DNA of 42,521 nt from an uncultured Clostridia bacterium (GCA_934643825.1 CAKUCW010000022.1:1-42521); one strand, 5' to 3'. Shown: positions 15,389 through 24,491, counted from the stretch's first letter. The notes: a model not told the origin generated them from the letters alone. Program-made: numbers and translations.

Positions 15389-17761
15389 GTGGCAGATAAC
15401 GAAAATAAAGAGTTGAACCAACAGCCTGCTTCCGGTCAGAAAAACCAGAATCAGCCTCAGAACCGCACGCAGGAGGGCGCACCGCGCCGCCGTCCGATGC
15501 AGCGCCGTCCCCGCGCCAACGCCGAGGGCGAGCATGCCGCGCAGAATTCGGCGCCGCGCACGCCCAGAAAGCCGCGCCAGACGACGCAGCAGCCCGTGCA
15601 GGAAGGCGCTCAGGCTCCTGCGCAGGAAAAGCCGCGCCGCCCGCGTATGCCGCGCAAACCGGCGGCTTCCGCTGCCCCCGAAACCGCCGCGGCGACGGAA
15701 AATGCGAATCCCCGTGCACCGCGCAGCAATAACCGTCCGCGTCCCGCAAGAAACCAGAACGCCAGCCGTTCGGTCAAGCCGGCGGCGCAGAATCAGCAGC
15801 CGGCAGCCGCCGCGCCCGCGGAGCAGCAGACGGCGACCGCGCAGAATCCGGCTCAGCCGCGCCGCAATCCGCCGCGCATGCGCACCGGTGCGCCCCGCCC
15901 CAATAACGCCGCGCCGCGCACGCAGAAGGCGGCAGCCAATCGTCCGGCGGAAGCCATGCGCCCGCGTCAGGGCGGACGCCGCCGCATCGTGTCGCCGATC
16001 ATGCAGGAGGAAAAGCCCTGCATTTCGCAGACGCTGCAATGGGTCGGCAAGAAGCCGCCGACGATGCGCTCCCGCGCCAGCGAGCATCCCAGCCGCGCCA
16101 CCCTGCGCATGATTCCGCTGGGCGGCATGTGCGAAATCGGCAAAAACATGACCGCGTATGAATACGGCAACGACATCATCATCGTGGACTGCGGTCAGAT
16201 TTTCCCGGATGAAACCATGCCGGGCGTTGACGCCGTCATTCCGGATTTCACCTATGTGCTTCAAAACCGCGACCGCGTGCGTGGCATTTTTATCACTCAC
16301 GGACACGAGGATCACATCGGCGGTCTGCCGTATCTGATGCGCGAATTCCGTGCGCCGATTTACGGCGGACGCATGACCATCGAGCTGCTCAAGTATAAGC
16401 TCGATGACCGCGTTCCGGGTCTGACCAAGAGCTGTGAACTGCATGTGGTCGAGGCGGGCGAAACCGTCCGCTGCGGCTGCTTCTCCGTGGAGTTCATCCA
16501 TGTGAACCACTCCATCGCGGATGCGTTCATGTTCGCGATTCGCACGCCGATCGGCATCATCATGCACTCCGGCGACTTCAAGATCGACTATACGCCGATC
16601 AACGGCGCCATCATGGATTTGCAGCGCATCGCGCAGATTGGACGCGAAGGCGTGCTGCTCTTCGTCTGCGAATCGACCAACATCGAGGTGCCGGGCTTCT
16701 CCAAGTCTGAGCGGCATGTCGGCGAGTCGATGGCGGATATGTTCAAGGACGCCAAGGGACGCATTTTCGTGGCGACGTTCTCCTCGAACGTTTCCCGTTT
16801 GCAGCAGATCTTTACCGCTGCCGAGCGCCACGGGCGCAAGGTTGCGCTCGTCGGGCGCAGCATGCTCAACGTGTTCAACGCCGCCAACAATCTGGGCTAC
16901 ATCCAGAAAAAGCCGGATACGCTGATTGAGATTTCTCAGGTGGACAACTATCCGCCCGAGCAGGTCGTCATCATCTCCACCGGCTCTCAGGGCGAGCCGA
17001 TGAGCGCCCTGACGCGCATCGCGTTCTCCAACCACCGCGAAATCGAGATTCAGCCGGGCGATACGGTCATCATCTCCGCAACGCCGATTCCGGGCAACGA
17101 AAAGCCCATCTATAAGGTCATCAACGAGCTTTACCGCCGCGGCGCGAAGGTTTACTATTCCGCGCTGGCGGATGTCCATGTTTCCGGTCACGCCTCTCAG
17201 GAGGAGATCAAGCTGGTGCATGCGCTCGTTCGCCCGAAGTTCTTCATCCCCGCGCACGGCGAGACCCGCATGCTCTATCAGCACGCGGAGCTGGCGCACA
17301 AGCTGGGCGTGCCGTTTGAGAATATCTTCATTCTTGCCAACGGTGATATCTTCGAGATTTCCAAGGGCTCTGCCCGCGTGACCGGCTTTACCAACGGCGA
17401 TGCGGTGCTGATTGACGGCGCTTCCGTCGGCGAGGTGGACAACAGCGTTCTGCGTGAGCGCAAGCTGCTCTCCGATGACGGCGTGGTCGCCATTTCGCTG
17501 GCTGTGAGCAAAAAGACCGGCGAGATCATGGCGCAGCCGGTGGTCAGCGCGATGGGCTTCCTCTATGACAGCGAGCATCTCAAGATTGAAGCGGCTTGCC
17601 GTCAGCATGTGGCGAACGCGGTTTCGCGCATCGTTGCCAGCGGCAAGAAGGTTCAGGAAGCCGTTTCCTCCGGACAGATGCAGGGTCAGCTCCGTTCGTT
17701 CCTGTATGAGCGCACCAAGCGCCGCCCGGTCGTGATGATCAACCTGATCGAAGTCGAGTGA
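15389..17761 (+). CDS. rnj: Ribonuclease J with long basic disordered N-terminal extension
   Basis: This is a metallo-beta-lactamase/beta-CASP ribonuclease with 5'-3' exonuclease and endonuclease activity in mRNA decay and rRNA maturation. The catalytic part begins near residue 238 (LRMIPLGGMCEIGKNM). The zinc motif HGHEDHIGG is at residues 304-312, followed by HVNHSIADA, MHSGDFKID, ESTN and the beta-CASP and C-terminal motifs (STGSQGEPMSAL, HVSGHASQEE, PAHGETRM). RNase J is usually about 555 residues. This one has 790, the difference being about 235 N-terminal residues made of Arg, Pro, Ala, Gln and Asn with no predicted fold. The start is GTG at 15389 after AGAAAGGAAAT. Extensions of this kind in actinobacterial RNase J and RNase E bind RNA or partners. 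Confidence 0.93.
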   Translation: MADNENKELNQQPASGQKNQNQPQNRTQEGAPRRRPMQRRPRANAEGEHAAQNSAPRTPRKPRQTTQQPVQEGAQAPAQEKPRRPRMPRKPAASAAPETAAATENANPRAPRSNNRPRPARNQNASRSVKPAAQNQQPAAAAPAEQQTATAQNPAQPRRNPPRMRTGAPRPNNAAPRTQKAAANRPAEAMRPRQGGRRRIVSPIMQEEKPCISQTLQWVGKKPPTMRSRASEHPSRATLRMIPLGGMCEIGKNMTAYEYGNDIIIVDCGQIFPDETMPGVDAVIPDFTYVLQNRDRVRGIFITHGHEDHIGGLPYLMREFRAPIYGGRMTIELLKYKLDDRVPGLTKSCELHVVEAGETVRCGCFSVEFIHVNHSIADAFMFAIRTPIGIIMHSGDFKIDYTPINGAIMDLQRIAQIGREGVLLFVCESTNIEVPGFSKSERHVGESMADMFKDAKGRIFVATFSSNVSRLQQIFTAAERHGRKVALVGRSMLNVFNAANNLGYIQKKPDTLIEISQVDNYPPEQVVIISTGSQGEPMSALTRIAFSNHREIEIQPGDTVIISATPIPGNEKPIYKVINELYRRGAKVYYSALADVHVSGHASQEEIKLVHALVRPKFFIPAHGETRMLYQHAELAHKLGVPFENIFILANGDIFEISKGSARVTGFTNGDAVLIDGASVGEVDNSVLRERKLLSDDGVVAISLAVSKKTGEIMAQPVVSAMGFLYDSEHLKIEAACRQHVANAVSRIVASGKKVQEAVSSGQMQGQLRSFLYERTKRRPVVMINLIEVE

Positions 17762-17823
17762 TTTTAAGCCCCATCCGGCTTTTTAAAAGCCGCGCAAGGC
17801 TGAATGGATAAGTGAATAAAAAT

Positions 17824-17870
17824 CATCGCCCGCAGTCGGTGTAAAAGCCGTCTGCGGGCGATGTGTGTTT
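17824..17870 (+). terminator. Bidirectional terminator between rnj and the M20 gene
   Basis: A perfect 12-bp stem (CATCGCCCGCAG with CTGCGGGCGATG, 17824-17863) is followed by TGTGTTT on the plus strand and by ATTTTTATT on the minus strand, so it can serve both converging genes. Confidence 0.8.
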
Positions 17871-17927
17871 ATGAAAAGTTTTCCCGCCGCCGTGAAGCAG
17901 AATGGAGGGCAGTTTTGATATGCGCCC

Positions 17928-19124
17928 TTACGCTTCCTGCGCGGCAACGTTTTGGCGATGCTCTTTCTGAATGGCGGCGAGCAGTTCCGGATGCTCGATG
18001 AGATCCAGCGCGGTCAGCGCCATCGCCTGCGCACCGATGACGATGGCGTCCAGCCCCTTCTGCGAGCAGGCTGCCGCTTTGAACGCTTCGCTGTGACCGG
18101 GAATGCGCTCGTCGGAAATGCTGATGCTCGGCTGGATGGTTGGCACGACCTGCGAAATGTTGCCGACGTCGCTGGAGCCGATGCCGCCCTTTTCTTCCGC
18201 ATCGCCCATCACAAAACCGAGCGACTCAAAATTTTTGCGGTACAGCGCGTCAAACGACGGCGTCAGCACGGTGTTCTCCACGCGGTTCTGATAGGGCTGC
18301 ATGCGTCCGCGTGCGCCGGTCATCTGCGCCGCACCCTGCACGATGGCGTCCACGCGCTGATACAGCTTTTCCAGCCGGGGCGAGGTCGCTGCACGGAGGT
18401 AGAACTTGGCTTTGGCGTAGTCGGGCACGGAATTCGGTGCGCTTCCGCCGTTGACGATGATGCCGTGAATGCGGACGTCCGGCGTGACGTGCTGGCGGAG
18501 GGCGTTGATGCCATTGTAGGTCAAAATCAGCGCGTCAAGCGCGTTGATGCCCGCTTCCGGATTGGCGGCGGCATGCGCGGATTTTCCCCAGAACTCGATA
18601 TCGACCGGGGCACAGCCGAGCGACGGCGAAGTGGTCAAACTCTTTCCGCCGGTGGGATGCACGCAGAGCGCGGCGTCCACGTCCCTCAGGAAGCCTTCGC
18701 GGACGAAACTGCCCTTGGCGCTGCCGTTTTCGCCGCCTTCTTCGCCGGGTGTGCCGTAAACGCGGATTTCGCCGCCGACGGTATCGACGACCTGCTTGAG
18801 CGACGCGGCGGCAAGGGAGGACATGGCGCCGAACAGGTTGTGTCCGCAGCCATGCCCCAGCCCCTGAAGCGCATCATATTCGGCTAAAAAGACGAGCACG
18901 GGGCCTGCCTTCTGCGCCCTGTAACAGGCGGTGAAGCCGGTACGATGTCCGGCAACATCAACCTTGACGTCAAATCCTTCCGCGGCGAGCTGCCCAGACA
19001 GATGCTCGCAGGCGAAGAACTCATAGTTGCTGACTTCCGGATGGGCGTGGATGTCCAGCGCAAGCTGCTGATAGACGGGCGCCTGCTTTTGGGCGTATTG
19101 AAGGAGGATTTCGCGGTTGTTCAT
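17928..19124 (-). CDS. M20-family amidohydrolase/peptidase (AbgB/HipO type)
   Basis: The protein has 398 residues and is cytoplasmic. It belongs to the M20D branch that cleaves N-acyl amino acids or aminobenzoyl-glutamate-like amides. Metal-site motifs seen: GHGCGHN, GTPGEEGGENG, ALCVHPTGG and the late IPGHSEAF. The dimerisation (lid) domain is marked by ALDALILTYNGINALRQH and GGSAPNSVPDYAKAKFYLRA. AAGGGGCAGGG precedes the ATG. It stands alone, divergent from the GH3 gene, so it may serve general peptide or amide salvage. The exact substrate cannot be read from the sequence. Confidence 0.87.
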   Translation of the reverse strand: MNNREILLQYAQKQAPVYQQLALDIHAHPEVSNYEFFACEHLSGQLAAEGFDVKVDVAGHRTGFTACYRAQKAGPVLVFLAEYDALQGLGHGCGHNLFGAMSSLAAASLKQVVDTVGGEIRVYGTPGEEGGENGSAKGSFVREGFLRDVDAALCVHPTGGKSLTTSPSLGCAPVDIEFWGKSAHAAANPEAGINALDALILTYNGINALRQHVTPDVRIHGIIVNGGSAPNSVPDYAKAKFYLRAATSPRLEKLYQRVDAIVQGAAQMTGARGRMQPYQNRVENTVLTPSFDALYRKNFESLGFVMGDAEEKGGIGSSDVGNISQVVPTIQPSISISDERIPGHSEAFKAAACSQKGLDAIVIGAQAMALTALDLIEHPELLAAIQKEHRQNVAAQEA

Positions 19125-19157
19125 GACCCTGCCCCTTTGCTTGAATTTGATGAAAAG

Positions 19158-19186
19158 AGTATAGCACGCGAAAAATCAAAATGAAA
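19158..19186 (-). promoter_or_regulatory. Probable promoter of the M20 gene
   Basis: On the minus strand, TTTCAT (19186-19181) and TATACT (19163-19158) have 17-base spacing, about 35 bases upstream of the start. Confidence 0.45.
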
Positions 19187-19326
19187 TGGGGGAACAAGAA
19201 AAAATATCTCACAGATTTGAATGAATATTACAGATTAATATAGATGAATTGCACAAATTTCAGACCGTATTGATTCTGGGAATCACATAAATTGAACTAT
19301 TTTTCAAAATTTCATTTCATATTCTG

Positions 19327-19355
19327 TTGATTTTGTGGGACGAATATGGTATTCT
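19327..19355 (+). promoter_or_regulatory. Promoter of the GH3 gene
   Basis: TTGATT (19327-19332) and TATTCT (19350-19355) are 17 bases apart, about 105 bases before the start codon. The rest of the 335-base divergent region is AT-rich without other clear signals. Confidence 0.6.
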
Positions 19356-19459
19356 CATGGTACAAAAAGTCCCTTCGCGGCAACAGGCGGGGGAAAATCA
19401 ATCGTGAAAACAGCAGATAGATTTCTGAAATGAGAGAAGCGCAGGAAGGGTGACGCGGT

Positions 19460-20980
19460 ATGCAGCTTAAAAAAGAAGAAGCGCAGCGTATAAGCGGAAT
19501 GACGCTGAGCGAAAAGCTGGGGCAGATGTTTGTGACCGGCTTTCCGGCGGAAGAGATGGATGAATCCTTCCGTGCGCTGGTGAAAGACAAAAAGGTTGGC
19601 AATGTCATTCTGTTCAAGGATAATCTGAAGAGCGCGGAGCAGATTGTCGGTTTGTCGCGTGATATGCGTGCGCTCATCTACGGCGAAACGGGAGAGTATC
19701 CGCTGATTACGGTCGATGAGGAGGGCGGAGTCGTTTCCCGCCTGCCGGAGTCGATGGGCAAGATGCCTTCTGCGATGGCGTTGTCCGCTCTGCATGAGCC
19801 GGATGAAATCTATCAGGCGGCGCGGATGAGCGGAAAGCAGCTTTGTGCGCTGGGCATGAATTTTAACCTCGCGCCTGTTTTGGATGTCAACAGCAATGCG
19901 GCGAATCCGGTAATCGGCATCCGCAGCTACGGCAGAAATCCGCAGGATGCCTGGTTCTATGCGTCGCAGGCGATGCGCGGATATCTGGATGCGGGTGTGA
20001 TGTGTTCGGGCAAGCATTTTCCCGGGCATGGCGATGTGACGTCGGATTCCCATTTGGAGCTTCCGGTCAGCGCAAAGAGTCTGGACGAGCTGAGGCAGAC
20101 AGAGCTTGTGCCGTTTGAGCAGGCGATTCGGGCGCATATTCCCGCGGTAACGATTGCGCACGTGGTATACAGTCAGCTGGACGATGTGCCCGCAACGATG
20201 TCGCGGAAAATCGTAACCGATTTGCTGCGTACAGAGATGGGCTTTGACGGCTTGATTATTTCGGACTGCATGGAGATGAACGCCATCAGCACGACCTATG
20301 GCATTGAAGAGGGCGTTATCCGTGCGGTTTTGGCGGGCATTGAGCTGATTTTTATTTCGCATAAGCACGACAAGGTGCGCAGTGCGATGGATGCGCTGGA
20401 GCGGGCTGTGGAGCAGGGGCGTGTGCCGATGGAGATGATCGACGCGGCGGTTGCGCGTATCCTGCATTACAAGAGAGAATATGCCCAGACCGAGCCGATT
20501 ATGGATGCGGAAGTTTTCCGTGCCTGCGGCAGTCTTGCCGAAAATCTGTTCGAAAAGACAATCTATGCGGAAAAGCCGTTTAATCTGGGCGGGAACCCGT
20601 GCTTCATCAGCCCGTGTCAGACGCAGGTTTCGCAGGTGTCCAACGCGAGCGGAACGCTCTGCTTTGCCAGAGAGATGCAGAAGCATTTCGGCGGGAGCTG
20701 TGTCGAGCTGCCGCTCAAGCCGGACGCTCAAGCTGCAGCGGAAGCGATCGAGGCGGCGAAGGACGCGAGTTCAGTCGTGATCGGCACGCTGAATGCGACG
20801 GTCTACAAGGGACAGATGGATATTCTGGAAGGACTTGAAAAGCTGGGCGTTCCGATGGCGTGCGTCACGTTCCGAAATCCGTTTGAGCTGGACAGACTTT
20901 CAGACGGCGTGTATAAGCTGACGGCTTGGGAATATTCCAAACGCTCAATCGAACGCGCAGAGGAATTCTTTACAAAATAA
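19460..20980 (+). CDS. GH3 beta-N-acetylhexosaminidase (NagZ-like)
   Basis: This 506-residue glycosidase of family GH3 removes terminal N-acetylhexosamine residues. The NagZ-type motif KHFPGHGDVTSDSHLELP starts at residue 185 and carries the His-Asp pair that replaces the usual acid/base in this branch. The nucleophile is Asp269 in SDCMEM. The first domain is a TIM barrel (LGQMFVTGF to ARILHYKREYA, about 340 residues) and the rest resembles the C-terminal domain of longer NagZ homologs. There is no signal peptide, so it acts in the cytoplasm. AGGAAGGG precedes the ATG. The sugar importer genes begin right after it, suggesting uptake and cleavage of GlcNAc-containing sugars or muropeptides. 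Confidence 0.9.
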   Translation: MQLKKEEAQRISGMTLSEKLGQMFVTGFPAEEMDESFRALVKDKKVGNVILFKDNLKSAEQIVGLSRDMRALIYGETGEYPLITVDEEGGVVSRLPESMGKMPSAMALSALHEPDEIYQAARMSGKQLCALGMNFNLAPVLDVNSNAANPVIGIRSYGRNPQDAWFYASQAMRGYLDAGVMCSGKHFPGHGDVTSDSHLELPVSAKSLDELRQTELVPFEQAIRAHIPAVTIAHVVYSQLDDVPATMSRKIVTDLLRTEMGFDGLIISDCMEMNAISTTYGIEEGVIRAVLAGIELIFISHKHDKVRSAMDALERAVEQGRVPMEMIDAAVARILHYKREYAQTEPIMDAEVFRACGSLAENLFEKTIYAEKPFNLGGNPCFISPCQTQVSQVSNASGTLCFAREMQKHFGGSCVELPLKPDAQAAAEAIEAAKDASSVVIGTLNATVYKGQMDILEGLEKLGVPMACVTFRNPFELDRLSDGVYKLTAWEYSKRSIERAEEFFTK

Positions 20981-20997
20981 ATCGTTGGATGTATAAT
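20969..20997 (+). promoter_or_regulatory. Promoter of the sugar-importer genes
   Basis: TTTACA (20969-20974) and a perfect TATAAT (20992-20997) are 17 bases apart. The -35 lies within the last codons of the GH3 gene, so the importer genes have their own promoter about 100 bases before the SBP start. Confidence 0.65.
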
Positions 20998-21096
20998 AGA
21001 GCAAGATAACCGCCGTACAGATGAAGAAAAGATAGCGGCGGCGAAAAAAGTTATTCGGGCATGGAACATGCCTAAAATAAGAAAGGTGGAATATTC

Positions 21097-22353
21097 ATGA
21101 AAAAGATCCTGGCTCTGGCTTTGACGGCTTTGGTGCTGCTTTCCATTTGCAGCCTCTCTGTCGCCGACGAGAAGAAAACGCTGACGGTCTGGGTTCCCCA
21201 GTATCAGTTCAGCAAGGCGGAAGACGCTGTTTCCGATGCGGATTTCTGGAATGGCTGGTTCGATGCTTTTGAGGCGGAGAACAACTGCGAAGTGAATGTG
21301 GAAATTCTGCCGTGGAGCGACTATAACACGACGATTTACACCGGACTGCTCAACAACGACGGACCGGACGTGGTCTATGTGACCGACACATATGACCTTG
21401 TTTCCAACGGTCTGCTGCTCAAGCTGGACGATAAGCTGACCCAGGAGCAGAAGGACAACTTCCTCAAGTGGGAAGACGGCGCGAAGGACAAGGATGGAAA
21501 CCACTACTCCATCGCTTTCCCGGGCGGACCGGTTCTGCTGTTCTACAACAAGGACATTCTCGCCGAGGCGGGTGTTGAGATTCCGGAAGACACCTGGACC
21601 TGGGAAGAGTTCATCGACGCCTGTAAGACCGTCGTTGAAAAGACCGACAAGAAGGCTTTCGTTCAGAACTGGGGCGCCAGCTCCGGCACCAGCGCGCTGC
21701 TGACCGCTTTCTGGCCCTTCTTCAATCAGGCCGGCGGCAGCATCCTCAACGAGAACGGCGAGGTGGATTTCAACACCGAAGCGGCGCTTCAGACCGTTCA
21801 GTTCCTCAAGGATCTGTACGATGCGGGCATCTTTGACGAGTCCATCACCGCTGAAACCGACATGGCGGGCAAGTTCAACGCGGGCGAAGTCGCGTTCTAC
21901 TGCGTGGGCGATACCTCCGGCATCAACAGCGCGACCAAGAACGGCATCAACTACGGTCTGAAGATTGGTCTGAAGGGACCGGCCGGCATTGCGACCCGCG
22001 GTACGGGCGACTCCTACGCGATTGCTGCCAAGGCGGTTGAGCGCGGCAATGAGGAACTGGCTGTGAAGGCTCTGCTGCTGATGAACTCCGCTGAGGTTCA
22101 GGACGATTTCCACAACAAGGTCTATGCGTTCCCGAATGCGACCCGTGACGCCAAGCGCGTGTACAACGAGCAGCTTGACGCGCTGTATCTCCAGTATTCC
22201 GACGGCATCCGCAACATTCCGGACTTTGAGGGCAAGGCTTCCTTCGAAAATCAGGTTCAGGCGAACATCCAGCTCATGTTCATGGGCGACCTGACGCCGG
22301 AAGAGGTTCTGACCGAGACGATGGATTACTACGAGAATCAGATCAAGCAGTAA
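21097..22353 (+). CDS. Sugar-binding protein, extracellular SBP family 1, no lipobox
   Basis: This is the 418-residue receptor of a CUT1-type carbohydrate importer. It shows SBP_bac_1 features: TLTVWVPQYQF at the mature start, GPDVVYVTDTYDLVSNGLLLKLDD, YSIAFPGGPVLLFYNKDILAEAG followed by TWTWEEFIDACK, and a late GDSYAIAAK. The signal peptide ends SVA before DEKK. The cysteine at position 18 (in LLSIC) has Ile before it, so it is not a normal lipobox. AGAAAGGTGG precedes the ATG. A structured 206-base element separates it from the permease genes. The sugar is not evident. The neighbouring GH3 enzyme hints at an aminosugar. Confidence 0.9.
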   Translation: MKKILALALTALVLLSICSLSVADEKKTLTVWVPQYQFSKAEDAVSDADFWNGWFDAFEAENNCEVNVEILPWSDYNTTIYTGLLNNDGPDVVYVTDTYDLVSNGLLLKLDDKLTQEQKDNFLKWEDGAKDKDGNHYSIAFPGGPVLLFYNKDILAEAGVEIPEDTWTWEEFIDACKTVVEKTDKKAFVQNWGASSGTSALLTAFWPFFNQAGGSILNENGEVDFNTEAALQTVQFLKDLYDAGIFDESITAETDMAGKFNAGEVAFYCVGDTSGINSATKNGINYGLKIGLKGPAGIATRGTGDSYAIAAKAVERGNEELAVKALLLMNSAEVQDDFHNKVYAFPNATRDAKRVYNEQLDALYLQYSDGIRNIPDFEGKASFENQVQANIQLMFMGDLTPEEVLTETMDYYENQIKQ

Positions 22354-22371
22354 TTTGAAAAACAGGTAAAT

Positions 22372-22577
22372 CAGACGAGGCTGTCAAGCGAGTAAACCTG
22401 ATGTTTCAAGACAAAAACTGAGTCTGTGCCCGAAGGCTTCCAAAGAGCGGTGCGGCGAATGCCGCAAACGCTCCGGAAGCCCGCGGGCAGGGAGAAGGGG
22501 AAAAGCTCCGTATCCCGAGAATGCTTGGGGTTTGCTGATGAAATATCCGGTTTAAAACCTGACAGCCTCGTATCTGA
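22372..22577. repeat. Large inverted-repeat element between SBP and permease genes (family GGCTGTCAAG, copy 1)
   Basis: The ends pair: the left (GAGGCTGTCAAG, then AAACCTGATGTTTC) matches the complement of the right (GAGGCTGTCAGG, then AAACCGGATATTTC). Inside is a compound hairpin: GGCTTCC/GGAAGCC, AGCG/CGCT, and GCGGC-GAAT-GCCGC (about 22436-22483). The related element at 35633-35783 has the same ends but a different core. It occupies nearly all of the 271-base gap and could protect the SBP message from 3' decay or limit expression of the permeases. Confidence 0.65.
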
Positions 22578-22624
22578 AATAAGACATCTACTTTTTTCCA
22601 TCTGCGGAGGTGACGGAATTCCCT

Positions 22625-23542
22625 ATGAGCGCTCAGGCAATGAACAAACGCAGTATCCTGGCAGGCAAAAGAGAGCGAAGACAGGTGCTGATTGGAATGG
22701 CATACATCGCGCCGAGCTTCATCCTGATGATGATTTTCAACGTGATTCCTATCTTTGTATCGCTGTTCCTGGCTTTCTGCAAATACAACATGGTTGGCAC
22801 GCCGACATGGATTGGTCTTGAGAACTTCCAGAAGCTGTTTACCAACAAGGCTCTGCGCGAGGCGATGATCAATACGCTCAGGTATGTGCTGATGACCGTG
22901 CCTGTGCAGACCATTCTTGCGCTGCTGGTCGCCGCGTTTATCGCCGATCGGCTGCAAAATCGCTACGGCTCGTTCCTGCGGAGCGTAATCTTTATTCCGG
23001 TCATCATTTCGCTCATCGCGTCTGCGACGGTTTGGAGCATCATGTATAAGACGGACGGCGGTTTAATCAACCAGCTGCTGGGGCTGTTCGGCGTTGCGCC
23101 GGTCAACTTCCTTGGCGGAAAGAAAACCGCGCTGGCAAGCGTTGCGGCGGTCGCCGTATGGAAAAATACGGGCTACTACATGGTCATCTATTACGCGGGC
23201 ATTATGAACGTGTCGACGGAGGTTCGCGAGGCGGCTATTGTAGACGGCGCGAACGCGGCGCAGCGTTTCTGGTATATCACGATGCCGATTCTCAAGCCGA
23301 TCACCTATATGATTGTGACGCTGGGCATCATCGGCTCGTTCCAGGTTTTTGACCTCGTTTACAAGATGACGGGCGGCGGACCCGGACGCTCGACCTATAC
23401 GGTGGCTTACATGATTTATACCTACGCTTTCCAGGATAAGCGAATCGGCTATGCCTGTGCGCTGGCAATCGTGCTGCTGGTCATCATCCTCGTCATCCAT
23501 GCGGTTCAAACGCTTTTGTTTAAGGAGAAAGAAACGGCATGA
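22625..23542 (+). CDS. Sugar ABC transporter permease, MalF/UgpA type
   Basis: This is the first membrane subunit of the CUT1 importer, 305 residues and six membrane segments. The N-terminus MAYIAPSFILMMIFNVIPIF and the EAA loop (EVREAAIVDGANAAQRFWYITMPILKP) are diagnostic. GGAGGTGA (about 22606) precedes the ATG at 22625. A GTG at 22610 in frame overlaps that ribosome site and is rejected. It overlaps the next permease gene by four bases. No ATPase gene follows, so the transporter probably borrows a shared MsmX/MsmK-type ATPase coded elsewhere. Confidence 0.92.
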   Translation: MSAQAMNKRSILAGKRERRQVLIGMAYIAPSFILMMIFNVIPIFVSLFLAFCKYNMVGTPTWIGLENFQKLFTNKALREAMINTLRYVLMTVPVQTILALLVAAFIADRLQNRYGSFLRSVIFIPVIISLIASATVWSIMYKTDGGLINQLLGLFGVAPVNFLGGKKTALASVAAVAVWKNTGYYMVIYYAGIMNVSTEVREAAIVDGANAAQRFWYITMPILKPITYMIVTLGIIGSFQVFDLVYKMTGGGPGRSTYTVAYMIYTYAFQDKRIGYACALAIVLLVIILVIHAVQTLLFKEKETA

Positions 23543-24360
23543 AGAAGAATAAGAAGAGGACAGTCTGGTCTGTGCTGGGTGTCATTCTCGTTACGATCTT
23601 CGCCGTGATGTGTCTGACGCCGCTGATTTATATGATTCTCGTATCGTTTACGGATTCCGAATCGCTCTACATCAAACTGAGCGATATCCATCCGAGCCTG
23701 AGCAATTACTATTACGCGATTTTTGAGAGAAACTTCGGACGTGCGCTGTGGAACAGCGTGGTGACGGTCGTCGGCTCCTGCCTGCTGGTGGATATCGTGG
23801 CGAGCATGGCGGGTTACGGCTTTGCCAAAAAGCCCATTCCCGGCAAGGAAACGCTCTTTCAGGGTTATCTGGCGACGATGATGATTCCCGGTCAGGTGAC
23901 GCTCATCCCGATGTTCCTGATGATCAACGCATTGGGCTGGACGAATACATATCGGGCATTGATTCTGCCGATGGTCGGCGCGTTCGGCATTTTCCTGATG
24001 CGTCAGTTCATGGAGGGGCTGCCCAACGAGCTGCTGGAGGCGGCGGAAATCGACGGCTGCGGCGAGGTTCGCCGGTTTGTAACCATCGTTCTGCCGCTGG
24101 TGCAGCCTGCGCTGATTACGCTGACGATTTTCACGTTCAACGGCGCGTGGAATAACTTCCTCTGGCCGCTGATTATCAACACCCGTTCTTCCATGCACGT
24201 TTTGACGATTACGATGGCGACACTGAGCAGCAACCAGACCACCAACTATGGCATGGTCATGGCAGGCGCGACGCTGACCTTCGTTTTCCCGTTCCTGCTC
24301 TACGTTTTCCTGCAAAAACAGTTTGTAGAGGGCGTTGCAATGGGCGGCGTCAAGGGTTAA
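23539..24360 (+). CDS. Sugar ABC transporter permease, MalG/UgpE type
   Basis: This is the second membrane subunit of the CUT1 importer, 273 residues, sharing an ATGA overlap with the first. The EAA loop (ELLEAAEIDGCGEVRRFVTIVLPLVQPAL) and the family C-terminus (PFLLYVFLQKQFVEGVAMGGVKG) are complete. It ends the operon and is followed by a branched terminator. Confidence 0.93.
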   Translation: MKKNKKRTVWSVLGVILVTIFAVMCLTPLIYMILVSFTDSESLYIKLSDIHPSLSNYYYAIFERNFGRALWNSVVTVVGSCLLVDIVASMAGYGFAKKPIPGKETLFQGYLATMMIPGQVTLIPMFLMINALGWTNTYRALILPMVGAFGIFLMRQFMEGLPNELLEAAEIDGCGEVRRFVTIVLPLVQPALITLTIFTFNGAWNNFLWPLIINTRSSMHVLTITMATLSSNQTTNYGMVMAGATLTFVFPFLLYVFLQKQFVEGVAMGGVKG

Positions 24361-24369
24361 AATCAAAGG

Positions 24370-24458
24370 AGCTGCTGTACAGAGCCTTCCGAGTGCTTCG
24401 CATCCGTTCTCAAGGAGAGGAGAGAGGCAACGGGAAGGGGATGCGCGGCAGCTTTTTT
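24370..24458 (+). terminator. Branched terminator after the sugar importer
   Basis: The outer stem AGCTGC (24370-24375) with GCAGCT (24448-24453) and the inner stem CGCATCC (24399-24405) with GGATGCG (24439-24445) enclose a purine-rich loop, followed by TTTTTT (24453-24458). It lies 33 bases before the next start codon, so the Rsm22 gene may depend on read-through. Confidence 0.65.
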
Positions 24459-24491
24459 CAAAAATATGAAGCTGCTGACGGAGGAAAAAAC

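Noticed and set aside
15170..17608. Minus-strand ORF of 812 codons over the RNase J gene
   Set aside because: Shadow frame caused by high third-position GC. The composition is Arg/His-rich with no domain, while the plus strand has the complete beta-CASP enzyme.
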